Source: an uncultured Eggerthellaceae bacterium
GTDB taxonomy: Bacteria; Actinomycetota; Coriobacteriia; Coriobacteriales; Eggerthellaceae
NCBI GenBank assembly: GCA_910588945.1
Contig: CAJUSF010000016.1
Location: 1 to 64,000, forward strand
DNA length: 64,000 bases
Direction: 5' to 3'
Shown here in pieces: positions 26,163 to 35,658 of this stretch. The notes beneath the pieces are model-generated. The model made no database searches. It saw nothing but the letters and a program-made list of their open reading frames with translations, and was not told the origin of the DNA. Numbering within the stretch: position 1 is the first letter of the stretch; each line of letters begins with the position of its first letter. The position numbers were made by a program, and so were the translations under genes.

Positions 26163-26915
26163 ATGGAAGATATTCAGAAAGTTGCGCTCGTTACCGGCGG
26201 CAATCAGGGCATTGGCGCGGCGGTGGTAACGAAGCTTGCAAGTGATGGATTTTTCGTCGTCATAAATCATCATTCTGACAGCTCAAAGCAGGCTGCCGAG
26301 CAGCTTGCAGAAACACTTGAGCGCGAATACGGCATCGAGACGATGGTTTTGCAGGCTGACGTTGCTGATTTCGACCAGGTAAAAGAGATGGTCGCCTCCA
26401 TCAAGGATCGTTTCGGCCGCATTGATGTTTTAGTGAACAACGCGGGCATCACTCGTGATGGACTGGTGATGCGAATGGGTGCCGATCAGTTCGAATCTGT
26501 GGTGGACACCAATCTTGGCGGCACGTTTAACTGTCTGCGTCATGTGGCTCCTATCATGGTAAAGCAACGCTCAGGGCGTATTATCAATATCTCAAGCGTG
26601 GTCGGAGTATACGGAAATGCAGGTCAGGTGAATTACTCTGCATCGAAAGCTGGAATCATTGGGCTTACCAAATCAGCTGCAAAAGAACTTGGAAGCAGGA
26701 ACATCACTGTTAATGCGATCGCACCAGGTTTCATTGAGACCGCGATGACAGCTCAGCTCGATGAAAAGGCGAACGCGGCTCTGACAGACAGGATCGCGCT
26801 CAATCGTCTTGGGCAGGCAGATGACGTTGCTGCATCGGTGTCGTTCCTTGCAAGCGACGATGCATCTTATATAACAGGTCAAGTTCTTGGAGTTGATGGC
26901 GGGATATCCCTCTAA
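26163..26915 (+). CDS. fabG: 3-oxoacyl-ACP reductase
   Basis: A 250-residue short-chain dehydrogenase. Visible are the cofactor motif T-G-G-N-Q-G-I-G (about residues 11-18), N-N-A-G near 96 and the catalytic Ser-Tyr-Lys set in I-S-S-V-V-G and Y-S-A-S-K (about 145-165). It ends with G-Q-V-L-G-V-D-G-G-I-S-L, typical of FabG. It reduces 3-oxoacyl-ACP with NADPH. An AGAGGAG-type site precedes the ATG. Confidence 0.95.
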   Translation: MEDIQKVALVTGGNQGIGAAVVTKLASDGFFVVINHHSDSSKQAAEQLAETLEREYGIETMVLQADVADFDQVKEMVASIKDRFGRIDVLVNNAGITRDGLVMRMGADQFESVVDTNLGGTFNCLRHVAPIMVKQRSGRIINISSVVGVYGNAGQVNYSASKAGIIGLTKSAAKELGSRNITVNAIAPGFIETAMTAQLDEKANAALTDRIALNRLGQADDVAASVSFLASDDASYITGQVLGVDGGISL

Positions 26916-27054
26916 ATACTGCTGATATCCGCCGTTTTTCCGCTATAGTATCTATTTACAAAAGTTTGAGGGCTTGAGAGGCAAGGCTGCATTTTGCGAT
27001 GAGGACCCGCCTCAAATCCATAGACCATAACTGAATCGAGGAATCGGTAGAGAC

Positions 27055-28368
27055 ATGGCTACACAGAATTTCACAACAGGTAAACTGATCGATCCGAAAA
27101 GAGTTGTCATAACAGGAGTTGGAGCTGTTTCTCCAGCGGGGATTGGCGTGGATGCTCTTTATGATGCGGTTGTGGAAGGCAGAAACGCTATCTCGGCGCT
27201 TGAGACACAAGCAGCACAAGCGGTGAACGTCCATGTGGCCGGTATAGTGAGAGATTTCGACGGAACTGAGCATGGCCTTACCAAAAAGCAAGCGCGTCGT
27301 TGGGAGAGGTTCGTTCAGTTCGCAGCGGTGGCGGCCGATGAGGCTATGCAGGATGCTGGCTTCGCAATTCCGAATGAGGAAGGCGCGTTCGACCTGCCTG
27401 AAGGCGAGGATCCGACCCGGTTTGCTGTGGTGTACGGAAGCGGTATCGGCGGCATGGAGATCTTCCAAAACGAATCGATCAAACTTCACGAGAAGGGCGC
27501 AAAGAGGGTGAACCCGCTGTTCATCCCCACAATGATCTCAAACATTGCAGCTGGAGAGTTGTCGATTCGCTACGGGCTTAAGGGTGAATGCTCGAACTGC
27601 GTGGTGGCATGTACGACAGGAACCCAGTGTATCGGTGAGGCTTTCAGGCTTATCCGCTATGGTGATGCAGATTGTGTTCTTGCGGGCGGCGCGGAGGAGT
27701 CGATCGTTGATATATCTATCGCGGGCTTCGCTAATCTCGGTGCGTTAACGCATGAGGAGGACGTGAATAAAGCATCGCGTCCGTTCGATGTGAATCGTTC
27801 TGGCTTTGTTGCAGGCGAAGGCGCGGGGGCGGTTGTGCTCGAGTCGCTCGAGCATGCTATCGCACGTGGCGCTGAGGACAAGATCATCGCCGAGGTTGTA
27901 GGATTTGGAACCTCGGGCGATGCGTATCACATTACGTCTCCCGATCCACAAGGCGATGGCATCGTTCGCTCGATGAAGATCGCTCTTGATATGGCCGGCT
28001 TCGAGCCGTCCGATATTGGGCATCTGAACGCACACGGCACATCCACTCCGATCAACGATAAGACCGAATCGCGCGCGTTTTGCGACCTTCAAGGCGTGGA
28101 GTTCTCCGAAATTCCGGTTACATCGACCAAGGGATTGACCGGGCATATGCTTGGTGCGGCCGGCGCGGTAGAGGCGATTGTCACTGCGCTTTGCGTGCGC
28201 GATGAGATTGTTCCGCCGACTGTTGGTTTTGAAGAGGCTGATCCGGAATGTGCGGTAACCATATATAAGGAAGTGCGCCGCGATGTTCCACAGAAGGTGG
28301 CCATCTCGAATTCGATCGGGTTTGGGGGCCATAACGCTACATTGGCGATCGCGCCGTACAAGGCTTAA
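27055..28368 (+). CDS. fabF: 3-oxoacyl-ACP synthase II
   Basis: A 437-residue condensing enzyme. The catalytic triad contexts are all present: Cys in V-V-A-C-T-T-G-T (about residue 188), His in N-A-H-G-T-S-T-P (about 327) and His in K-G-L-T-G-H-M-L-G-A-A-G (about 363). It elongates acyl-ACP with malonyl-ACP. A 139-bp gap after fabG holds a candidate promoter. FabH, needed for initiation, is not in the window. Confidence 0.95.
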   Translation: MATQNFTTGKLIDPKRVVITGVGAVSPAGIGVDALYDAVVEGRNAISALETQAAQAVNVHVAGIVRDFDGTEHGLTKKQARRWERFVQFAAVAADEAMQDAGFAIPNEEGAFDLPEGEDPTRFAVVYGSGIGGMEIFQNESIKLHEKGAKRVNPLFIPTMISNIAAGELSIRYGLKGECSNCVVACTTGTQCIGEAFRLIRYGDADCVLAGGAEESIVDISIAGFANLGALTHEEDVNKASRPFDVNRSGFVAGEGAGAVVLESLEHAIARGAEDKIIAEVVGFGTSGDAYHITSPDPQGDGIVRSMKIALDMAGFEPSDIGHLNAHGTSTPINDKTESRAFCDLQGVEFSEIPVTSTKGLTGHMLGAAGAVEAIVTALCVRDEIVPPTVGFEEADPECAVTIYKEVRRDVPQKVAISNSIGFGGHNATLAIAPYKA

Positions 28369-28438
28369 GTTTAATACATCAGGAATCAAAGCGCTTTTGG
28401 ATTGAAATTGAGACGAAGGGCAGAAAGGAACAGACTCC

Positions 28439-28888
28439 ATGGCTGAGATCAGTTTTCCATGTGATCAAGAAACGGTGAAGCAGCTGCTTCCGCATAGAGA
28501 TCCGTTCCTTTGGGTCACGCGTATTGTTGAGTGCACTCCAGGTGAGTCGATCGTCGCCGAGCTTGATGTCGATCCGAGTCTCGATATTTTCAAGGGCCAT
28601 TTTCCGGAGTATCCCGTGTTTCCAGGCGTGTTGATCATGGAGGCGCTTGCGCAGGCTGCGTGCTGCTGCTTGCTGGCCGACCCGGATCGCGAGAAGTCGC
28701 TTGGGTATTTAACAGGAATTGATAAGGCGAAGTTTCGTGAGCAGGTGAAGCCGGGCGATACGGTTCGACTCGAGGCGAAGATACTAAAGGCGAATAAGAA
28801 GTTTTGCAAGACAGAGGTTCGCGCGATGAAGGGCGACAAGGTGGTCGCCGAGGCGAATCAAAGCTACATCATGGCTCCGGTGCAATAG
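28439..28888 (+). CDS. fabZ: 3-hydroxyacyl-ACP dehydratase
   Basis: A 149-residue hot-dog-fold dehydratase. The catalytic histidine and glutamate contexts are H-F-P-E-Y-P-V-F-P-G-V-L (about residues 56-67) and I-M-E-A-L-A-Q; the N-terminal L-L-P-H-R-D-P-F-L motif is also typical. It forms trans-2-enoyl-ACP, the substrate of FabK. It lies between fabF and accDA. Confidence 0.95.
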   Translation: MAEISFPCDQETVKQLLPHRDPFLWVTRIVECTPGESIVAELDVDPSLDIFKGHFPEYPVFPGVLIMEALAQAACCCLLADPDREKSLGYLTGIDKAKFREQVKPGDTVRLEAKILKANKKFCKTEVRAMKGDKVVAEANQSYIMAPVQ

Positions 28889-28929
28889 GGTTGACCGGGG
28901 CTTTCGTGTTTAAAAAGTGGGGATAGGCT

Positions 28930-31497
28930 ATGGATCCTGAGAGATACTATAAATACTCCGATCTGGGTACGATTGATGACCCCAAGGGAAGAGGCGCACG
29001 GATGTCTGCAGCGGAATCAGACGATACGGTTTTGGCGACTAACGATGCGGCGGTTACAAAGCCGACAGATATCGATACGGCCTGTAACACTGCGACGCAG
29101 GTAGATGAAGATGATGTTTCCTTGGTCTACACTCTCGGTCTTCTTTCGATAAGACGACCGGGGACGGTTCTTGTTGCGGGCTACGGCAATCCGCTCAAAT
29201 CGATAGTACGCGCCGCTGATTCCGCCGGAGTCTCTCCGATATACACAACCGGAACTGATGACAAGCTCCGTGCATTTTCCATAGCTAGCACAGCTACGGT
29301 TGTCAGTTTGGGAGCCAAATTTAACGAGAAGCTTTTCGCGAATGATTTCAACATTGTGCAGGCTGCACGTGCATGTGCTGCCAGAACTATTCTTTGGGCG
29401 CAATCTGCGCCACCGGATGATCTTCTTCGCCTGATCTGCGAAGACAGCGACATTTTGCTCCTAGTTCCGAGCGCTACCGACAAGACGCTCATGCTTTGGG
29501 AGCGTATGGAGCCCAGCGACGAGGGCCGTGCTAAATATGGCGAGAGCATCGGCGATATCGATTGGAGACGCTGTCCGCATTGCGGGCTGACCTACGATGT
29601 AGTTGATGTCGTTGACAACGATTGGGCATGCCCGTCTTGTGGAAAACTCTATAGACTAACTAGCGATGAGCGCATTGGAATAACATTCGATGAGGGAAGT
29701 TTCGAAGAGTGGGATTTCCATGTCGAAGAGACGGATCCTATGGGCTATCCGGATTACGATGCAGTTTTGAAGCGGGCGCACGACAGAAGTGGTTACGACG
29801 AGGCGGTTCGTTGTGGGCGCGGTAAGGTTCAAGGGATTGATGTGGCCAGCGCAATTATGGAGCCATCGTTCATGATGGGCTCCATGGGCAGCGTTGTCGG
29901 CGAGAAGATTACTCGTATGATCGAGCGTGCGACTGATGAAAAGTTGCCTGTGGTTATCTTTTGCGCATCGGGTGGTGCGCGCATGCAGGAAGGCCTCGCG
30001 TCGCTCATGCAGATGGCGAAGATTTCGGCTGCCATTGAGGCGCACGATCGAGCGGGTCTTCTCTATATATCCGTTTTGACCGATCCTACGACTGGCGGCG
30101 TGACGGCATCTTTTGCCATGCTTGGCGATATCATCTTGTCTGAGCCCGGGGCTCTTATCGGTTTTGCCGGGCGACGAGTGATCCAAGACACCATCAAGCA
30201 GGCGCTTCCGGATGATTTTCAGACGGCGGAGTTTGCGCTTGAGCACGGGCTTATCGACGCGATTGTTGAGCGCATGGAGATGCGTCGCATGCTGGCACAG
30301 ATTCTCGGAATGCACGCGAACATTTCGTCTGCCGAGGGTGAAGCGTATCTTGAAGCAGCCGGCTTGACCGATCCGAGCCGTTCTATTAATTCCGATGGCG
30401 AGCTGGTGGTTTCTGCTGCGGAGGGGAAGGGCGACGGCGTTCGCGAGGATGCTATGTCGGACAAAGATGCGCCCTCTCTTCGCGAGACCATTGGGGCCGA
30501 GTTTGCCGGCGTTGTGCAGGACAAGAGTGTCAGCGGGAAGTTCAAGAGCCTACGTGGCGGACTTGCGAGCCTTGCCGATCTTGTGGGTAAGACCGTGAGC
30601 GAGCAGACCACGAATGCTAGCCTTTGGTGGGCGCTTCGCAATCAAGGCGTGGCGGACGCTCCGTATATGAAGCCGGCCACTGCGCAGCGGAAGGGCGGCG
30701 ATGCGAGCGAGGATCACGGGCATGCATGGGAGTCCGTGCAGCTAGCGCGTAATGCGCATAGGCCGACTTCACTGTTCTACATTGCTTCTTTGGTGGATGA
30801 TTTCATCGAGCTTCATGGCGATCGGGCATTTGCCGACGACGGTGCGATTGTTGCCGGTATCGGCAAGATTAACGGCCGTCCTGTTACGATCATCGCTGAG
30901 GAGAAGGGCGCTGATCTGAAGTCGAGGATCGCGCGTAATTTCGGCTGTCCGCAGCCTGAGGGGTATCGCAAGGCGCAGCGCTTGATGAGACAGGCTGATA
31001 AGTTCGGCAGGCCCATCGTCTGTTTCGTGGATACGCAGGGCGCTTTTTGCGGAAAGGAAGCGGAAGAGCGCGGAATGGGTAACGCCATTGCTGAGAGCTT
31101 GGCGCTGATGTCTGGGCTCGAGGTTCCTGTTGTGAGCGTGCTTATTGGCGAGGGCGGATCGGGCGGTGCGCTCGCGCTTGCGGTTTCAAATCGTGTGGCT
31201 ATGCAGGAAAACGCCGTGTATTCGGTGCTTTCGCCCGAAGGTTTTGCGAGCATTCTTTGGAAGGATGGTTCGCGTGCGGCGGAGGCGGCTTCGGTCATGA
31301 AGATGAGTGCGGCGGATGCGTTCGAGATGGGAATGGTGGAGGACGTGATTCCCGAGGGGCAGGCGCCGGCGCATGAGAATCCGGATCAGGCGGCTGCAGC
31401 GATTTGGCTGTATATCACCAATGCGCTCGATGAGCTGACGAAGCTATCTCCTGTGGAGTTACGTGAGCAGCGTTATAAGCGCTTCCGTGCGTTCTAG
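28930..31497 (+). CDS. accDA: Acetyl-CoA carboxylase carboxyltransferase, AccD-AccA fusion
   Basis: An 855-residue fusion of both carboxyltransferase subunits. Residues 1 to about 205 are an extension with a Rossmann-like pattern (GTVLVAGYGNPL near 78) and no clear family. A Zn finger follows (C-P-H-C at about 215-218 and C-P-S-C at about 234-237), then the AccD domain (C-A-S-G-G-A-R-M-Q-E-G, G-F-A-G-R-R-V-I) to about 480. A linker runs to about 590, then AccA (ELHGDRAF, AEEKGAD, GEGGSGGALA). The enzyme transfers carboxyl from biotin to acetyl-CoA. Biotin carboxylase and biotin carrier genes are not in the window. Confidence 0.92.
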   Translation: MDPERYYKYSDLGTIDDPKGRGARMSAAESDDTVLATNDAAVTKPTDIDTACNTATQVDEDDVSLVYTLGLLSIRRPGTVLVAGYGNPLKSIVRAADSAGVSPIYTTGTDDKLRAFSIASTATVVSLGAKFNEKLFANDFNIVQAARACAARTILWAQSAPPDDLLRLICEDSDILLLVPSATDKTLMLWERMEPSDEGRAKYGESIGDIDWRRCPHCGLTYDVVDVVDNDWACPSCGKLYRLTSDERIGITFDEGSFEEWDFHVEETDPMGYPDYDAVLKRAHDRSGYDEAVRCGRGKVQGIDVASAIMEPSFMMGSMGSVVGEKITRMIERATDEKLPVVIFCASGGARMQEGLASLMQMAKISAAIEAHDRAGLLYISVLTDPTTGGVTASFAMLGDIILSEPGALIGFAGRRVIQDTIKQALPDDFQTAEFALEHGLIDAIVERMEMRRMLAQILGMHANISSAEGEAYLEAAGLTDPSRSINSDGELVVSAAEGKGDGVREDAMSDKDAPSLRETIGAEFAGVVQDKSVSGKFKSLRGGLASLADLVGKTVSEQTTNASLWWALRNQGVADAPYMKPATAQRKGGDASEDHGHAWESVQLARNAHRPTSLFYIASLVDDFIELHGDRAFADDGAIVAGIGKINGRPVTIIAEEKGADLKSRIARNFGCPQPEGYRKAQRLMRQADKFGRPIVCFVDTQGAFCGKEAEERGMGNAIAESLALMSGLEVPVVSVLIGEGGSGGALALAVSNRVAMQENAVYSVLSPEGFASILWKDGSRAAEAASVMKMSAADAFEMGMVEDVIPEGQAPAHENPDQAAAAIWLYITNALDELTKLSPVELREQRYKRFRAF

Positions 31498-31570
31498 GGT
31501 ACGACAAAGGCTCGGGTGTTTCCAAAGGTTGACCGCACGATTGCTTGCTTGGAAGGGCCACAGGTCACCC

Positions 31571-31600
31571 GTAGGTGCGCATCCGACCTTGATGCGCACA
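31571..31600. repeat. 30-bp palindromic unit, copy 1
   Basis: GTAGGTGCGCATCC and, after a short loop, GATGCGCACA. Copies at 31735-31764 and 31797-31826 show paired changes. Confidence 0.8.
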
Positions 31601-31734
31601 TCTGCTTTTCTGGATGGAAATGATTACCGAGATACTTAGTCGCTCAAACAGTCCTCGTCGCTTCGCTCCTGCGGAACTCGCTTTGTAAGCACCTCGGCAA
31701 TCATTTCTCGCAATAAAGGAACAGGACGATCATC

Positions 31735-31764
31735 GTAGGTGCGCATGCGCCCTTCATGCGCACA
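31735..31764. repeat. 30-bp palindromic unit, copy 2
   Basis: GTAGGTGCGCATGC and CATGCGCACA: both arms differ from copy 1 at the matching position (C to G and G to C), which keeps the pairing. Confidence 0.8.
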
Positions 31765-31796
31765 ATTGCAGGCGAAGGAAACGCTGCAGGTTGACC

Positions 31797-31826
31797 GTAG
31801 GTGCGCATCCGCTCTTGATGCGCACA
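31797..31826. repeat. 30-bp palindromic unit, copy 3
   Basis: GTAGGTGCGCATCC and GATGCGCACA; 62 bp downstream of copy 2. Confidence 0.8.
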
Positions 31827-31845
31827 TTTTGTGTGCACGATAGGC

Positions 31846-31957
31846 CGATCTGCCTGTAGGGCTTCACCCTAGGCTTTCGGACTTCGAAGATCGTGGTGTT
31901 TTATACCACGATCTTTCTTGTCCTCTCGAATCGGGTTTCAACCCTACAGGCAGATCG
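31846..31957. other. 112-bp nested inverted repeat
   Basis: Perfect 16-bp outer arms (31846-31861 and 31942-31957, CGATCTGCCTGTAGGG) enclose an 11-bp hairpin (31887-31915, AAGATCGTGGT) followed by TCTTG, terminator-like on the plus strand. It could be a MITE or a structured RNA. Confidence 0.7.
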
Positions 31958-31981
31958 CATGACGCAATAGTCTCTTGAGCG

Positions 31982-32009
31982 CAGGTCAAACACAGGTCAA
32001 ACACAGATC
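31982..32009 (+). repeat. Direct repeats upstream of glnN
   Basis: CAGGTCAAACA occurs twice in tandem with a third partial copy (CAGATC). The 11-bp period suggests a regulator binding site for glnN. Confidence 0.5.
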
Positions 32010-32137
32010 GAGCGTAGATAACAAAGCAGAAATGTATCTATTTATGAAACAAAAGAGTTTCTTGCCTGAAAAGAATCAGAAACATTCGCAAACTACCTTA
32101 GAATACAAGGTGTGAATCATCGATTAAGGAGAATCGG

Positions 32138-34228
32138 ATGTCAAAGGTTCAAGAAATCTACGGCGAGCTTGTGTTCGACGAGCACACAATGCAGGAGCGT
32201 CTTCCATCTGCAACTTACAAACAACTGATGAAGACACTCAAGCACGGAAAACCGCTTGATATCGATGTAGCCAATGTTGTGGCACACGCCATGAAGGAAT
32301 GGGCGATCGAGCTTGGGGCTACTCACTACACGCATTGGTTCCAGCCGCTGTCTGGCATTACTTCCGAGAAACATGACAGTTTCATCGACCCGATTGACGA
32401 CGGCCACGCCATCATGAGCTTTTCCGGCAAAGAGCTCATCCAAGGCGAGCCGGACGCATCATCGTTTCCCTCCGGTGGCCTTCGTGCGACATTTGAGGCT
32501 CGCGGCTATACCGCTTGGGATCCGACTTCCTTTGCATTCATCAAAGACGAAGTGCTCTGCATTCCGACGGCTTTCTGCTCGTACAACGGTGAAGCGCTTG
32601 ATAAGAAAACCCCGCTTCTGCGCTCTATGCGCGCCATTGACGAGCAGGCCAACAGGGTGCTCGCGCTTTTTGGCGAAGAGCCCCAAAGAGTGGTCTCGAC
32701 GCTTGGCGCAGAGCAGGAATACTTCCTCATCTCTGAACAAGATTACGAGAAGCGCCGCGATCTAGTGCTGACAGGTCGCACGCTGTTCGGCTATTCGCCG
32801 TGTAAAGGCCAAGAGCTCGAAGAGCATTACTTCGGCGCGATCCGCCCGACGGTTAACAACTTCATGAAGGAGCTCGACGATACGCTTTGGAAGCTGGGTG
32901 TTCCGGCGAAGACGAAGCACAACGAGGTGGCACCCTGCCAACATGAGCTCGCGCCGCTGTTCGCGAATGCAAACCGAGCGGTCGACCAGAACCTGCTCAC
33001 CATGGAGGAGATGCGTCTTCTCGCCAGCCGCTACGGGCTCGTTTGCCTTGAGCACGAGAAGCCCTTCGAGCACATCAACGGCTCGGGCAAGCACAACAAT
33101 TGGTCGATCTCCGCAAACGGCAAGAACCTGCTGGATCCGGGCGATAATCCGATTTCCAACTTGCGATTCCTCGTCTTTTTGGCAGGCGTTGTTCAAGCGG
33201 TCGATGACTATCAGGAACTTTTGCGCATGTCTGCCGCAAGCGCAGGCAACGACCACCGTCTCGGTGCGAACGAGGCGCCCCCGGCGATCGTGTCCATTTT
33301 CATGGGCGACGAACTCGGTCGCGTCGTCGATGCGCTTATCGGTAACAAGGATTACGAGGCGAAAAAGCGCACCGAGATGGATCTCGGTGTTGCAGAGCTG
33401 CCGAACTTCTTGAAGGACAACACAGATCGCAACCGTACGAGTCCGTTCGCGTTTACCGGCAACAAATTCGAGTTTAGAATGCCCGGATCGATGCAGAATC
33501 TTTCCGATTGCAACATGATCCTGAACACGGCGATGGCTAAATCGCTCAAGGAATTCGCCGATGAGATGGAAGGCGTGTCCTCTGAGGACTTCAATGATGT
33601 CGCTCTCGAGTACGTGAAGAGGACGCTGCGCGATCACGAGCGTATTATCTTCAACGGCGATGGCTACTCGGATGAGTGGCCGATCGAGGCTGAGCGTCGT
33701 GGACTTGCGAACAACAAAACAACAGCTGATGCGCTGCCGTGCTTCGTCGATCAGAAGTCACTCGACCTGTTTGCAGAGTTCCATGTGCTTGATAAGGCGG
33801 AGGTTTTCAGTCGTTATGAGGTAAAGCTCGAGAAGTACAACAAGACGATGAACATTGAGATCCGCGTGATGAAGCGTCTTGTTCGTCGTGATTACCTGCC
33901 TGCGATCAATCGTTATGCAGCCGAGATCGCGCGCAACATCCGCGATGTCAAAGAGGTTATGCCGGATGCGAATCTTGTGAATCAGGAAAGCAAGCTGAAC
34001 GCGTTGGTCGAAGGCGCGGCGCTCATCAACGAGCATCTCGGCAAGCTGCATGAGTTACATTACGCATCTTTGGAGATCGTTGATCAGCAGGAACGCGCGA
34101 ATATGAACGCTCATGTGATCATTCCTGTGATGGATGACCTGCGTGAGGCGGTCGATAATATGGAGATCATCGTCGGACGCGATGCGTGGCCTGTTCCGAC
34201 TTATAATGAGATACTCTTCTATGCTTAA
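32138..34228 (+). CDS. glnN: Glutamine synthetase type III
   Basis: A 696-residue ammonia-assimilating enzyme of the large GSIII class (GSI is about 470). Recognisable blocks are HYTHWFQPLSG and S-F-P-S-G-G-L-R-A-T-F-E-A-R-G-Y near residues 65-130, L-G-A-E-Q-E-Y-F (metal-binding Glu, about 190), N-E-V-A-P-C-Q-H-E (about 265) and H-I-N-G-S-G-K-H-N-N-W-S (about 313-325). AAGGAG precedes the ATG. The stop codon lies in an 11-bp hairpin. Direct repeats upstream may serve nitrogen control. Confidence 0.96.
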   Translation: MSKVQEIYGELVFDEHTMQERLPSATYKQLMKTLKHGKPLDIDVANVVAHAMKEWAIELGATHYTHWFQPLSGITSEKHDSFIDPIDDGHAIMSFSGKELIQGEPDASSFPSGGLRATFEARGYTAWDPTSFAFIKDEVLCIPTAFCSYNGEALDKKTPLLRSMRAIDEQANRVLALFGEEPQRVVSTLGAEQEYFLISEQDYEKRRDLVLTGRTLFGYSPCKGQELEEHYFGAIRPTVNNFMKELDDTLWKLGVPAKTKHNEVAPCQHELAPLFANANRAVDQNLLTMEEMRLLASRYGLVCLEHEKPFEHINGSGKHNNWSISANGKNLLDPGDNPISNLRFLVFLAGVVQAVDDYQELLRMSAASAGNDHRLGANEAPPAIVSIFMGDELGRVVDALIGNKDYEAKKRTEMDLGVAELPNFLKDNTDRNRTSPFAFTGNKFEFRMPGSMQNLSDCNMILNTAMAKSLKEFADEMEGVSSEDFNDVALEYVKRTLRDHERIIFNGDGYSDEWPIEAERRGLANNKTTADALPCFVDQKSLDLFAEFHVLDKAEVFSRYEVKLEKYNKTMNIEIRVMKRLVRRDYLPAINRYAAEIARNIRDVKEVMPDANLVNQESKLNALVEGAALINEHLGKLHELHYASLEIVDQQERANMNAHVIIPVMDDLREAVDNMEIIVGRDAWPVPTYNEILFYA

Positions 34229-34249
34229 TATTTATAAATAAATATTAAG
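34224..34249 (+). other. Hairpin containing the glnN stop codon
   Basis: Perfect 11-bp arms (CTTAATATTTA and its complement) around TAAA; the TAA stop (34226-34228) is in the left arm. Confidence 0.85.
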
Positions 34250-34711
34250 CCTGACGCTGCGGTTCCGACGGGCACTTGCCCTTGCCTCTTGTTTCGACCC
34301 GAGCATGTAGAATTTTCTTACATGCGAGGTAGTGCCTTTAGGCTGGCACTGCGTGGCACGAAGGCCACTTGACCCAAAGGCGGGGCAATTGCAGGCACCG
34401 GTCGGAACAGCTTTGCATCACCTCGCATTGCGGGATTAATAATGCAATGCTCGGAAGTTCGCTATCTTTACGGCGTTCTGCTTCCTTTTAAAATAATTAA
34501 TAATAAAAAAGGTTTAGATAATTGCTGAGTTGTTATGCGTTGTCTCGTTAACATACAAGCGCCAATGTGACAAAGAGGCTCAACTCTCAAGTTTTGCCGC
34601 ATTACGCATTTGGCCGCCCTTGGTCACATTCGAAATGCATCTTAGGGAGTCGGGAATAGAAGTTGGAGTAGAATAAATCCATTCAAGCTTTTACGTGGAA
34701 GGGGCGCCGTT
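34229..34711. other. glnN-ilvE gap
   Basis: 483 bp without a gene. It holds the second half of the glnN stop-codon hairpin, element E2 and about 210 bp of ilvE leader. I do not recognise a T-box or other known riboswitch in the leader. Confidence 0.6.
34253..34490 (+). ncRNA. Structured intergenic element E2
   Basis: The head is GACGCTGCGG. GCGGTTCCGAC pairs with GTCGGAACAGC (34408 region). Inside are smaller hairpins (CATGTA-GAATTTTCT-TACATG). The tail is GCTATCTTTACGG, then a T-rich end. Its layout matches E1, E3 and E4, but the stem sequence differs. Confidence 0.55.
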
Positions 34712-35635
34712 ATGGCAGACATCACAGAAGTCGACTACATATGGAAAAACGGGGAGATGCTTCCTTGGGCAGAGGCAACCACCCATGTTCTTTCTCACTC
34801 ATTGCATTACGGATCGGGCGTTTTTGAGGGCATTCGCTGCTACAAAGATCCCGACTCTGACAAGAGCTTCGTATTCCGTCTGCGCGATCACATGGAGCGT
34901 CTGCATCGAAGCGCAAAAATTGCCATGATGGATCTTCCGTATACAGTCGATGAGCTCTGCGATGCGACCGTTGAGGTTATTCGCGCCAATAAGCTCACGT
35001 CATGCTACATTCGTCCGTTGGTCTATCACGGGTATGGCGTTATGGGTGTCGATCCTAGTGGTGCACCCACCGATGTTATCATCGCTTGCTGGCCGTGGGA
35101 TTCCTATCTTGGCGCCGATGCGCTTGAGAAGGGCGTGGCCGTTGGAGTTTCCTCTTGGCGTCAGCGTTCGATCAATGCTATCCCGCCGGCTGTGAAGGCT
35201 ACGGCTTCATACTTCAACTCGATCCTTGCCAAGCTTGAAGCCAAGGCACACGGCTATGTCGAGGCGATCATGCTAAACGAGGATGGCAAGGTGTGCGAAG
35301 GTACGGGCGAGAATCTTTTTATCGTGCGTGATGGCATTCTTTCAACACCGCCGCTGTCAGATGGCGTTCTCGAGGGAATCACCCGCGATAGCATTATGGT
35401 ACTTGCTGATGAGCTTGAGATTCCGGTGATCGAAGAGAGCCTTACTCGTTGCGATCTCTATATCGCTGATGAGGTGTTTATGACCGGCTCGGCTGCAGAG
35501 CTTACGCCAATCGGATCGGTCGATGATCGCGAGGTCGGGAAGCCGGGCGAGATCACTCGCCGCCTGCAGGATAGATTCTTTGAGGTTGTATACGGGCATG
35601 ATGAGGAGTATGTCGATTGGCTTACCGAGATCTGA
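34712..35635 (+). CDS. ilvE: Branched-chain amino acid aminotransferase
   Basis: A 307-residue class IV PLP enzyme. The PLP lysine lies in I-P-P-A-V-K-A-T (about residue 162), and the E-A-I-M-L-N-E-D-G-K-V-C-E-G-T-G-E-N-L-F block (about 185-205) and G-V-L-E-G-I-T-R-D are typical. It interconverts Val, Leu and Ile with their 2-oxo acids using glutamate. GlnN upstream and CimA downstream fit a nitrogen/isoleucine grouping. The stop codon lies in a 12-bp hairpin. Confidence 0.94.
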   Translation: MADITEVDYIWKNGEMLPWAEATTHVLSHSLHYGSGVFEGIRCYKDPDSDKSFVFRLRDHMERLHRSAKIAMMDLPYTVDELCDATVEVIRANKLTSCYIRPLVYHGYGVMGVDPSGAPTDVIIACWPWDSYLGADALEKGVAVGVSSWRQRSINAIPPAVKATASYFNSILAKLEAKAHGYVEAIMLNEDGKVCEGTGENLFIVRDGILSTPPLSDGVLEGITRDSIMVLADELEIPVIEESLTRCDLYIADEVFMTGSAAELTPIGSVDDREVGKPGEITRRLQDRFFEVVYGHDEEYVDWLTEI

Positions 35636-35657
35636 TCAATAATATATTGATCAGATC
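35629..35657 (+). other. Hairpin containing the ilvE stop codon
   Basis: Perfect 12-bp arms (GATCTGATCAAT and its complement) around AATAT. The TGA stop (35633-35635) is in the left arm. Confidence 0.85.
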
Positions 35658-35658
35658 C

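Larger units (their letters stand above)
31498..32137. other. 640-bp non-coding region rich in palindromes
   Basis: No gene. It contains three 30-bp palindromic units, a 112-bp nested inverted repeat and short direct repeats before glnN, described separately. Confidence 0.7.

Noticed and set aside
31571..31826. Possible CRISPR array
   Set aside because: Only three palindromic units with unequal spacing (164 and 62 bp), unlike spacer lengths, and no cas genes.
31636..31827. Minus-strand open frame in the palindrome region
   Set aside because: Consists mostly of the 30-bp palindromic units.
34500..34711. T-box or other riboswitch before ilvE
   Set aside because: I could not find a T-box sequence or a recognised aptamer core; only weak inverted repeats.
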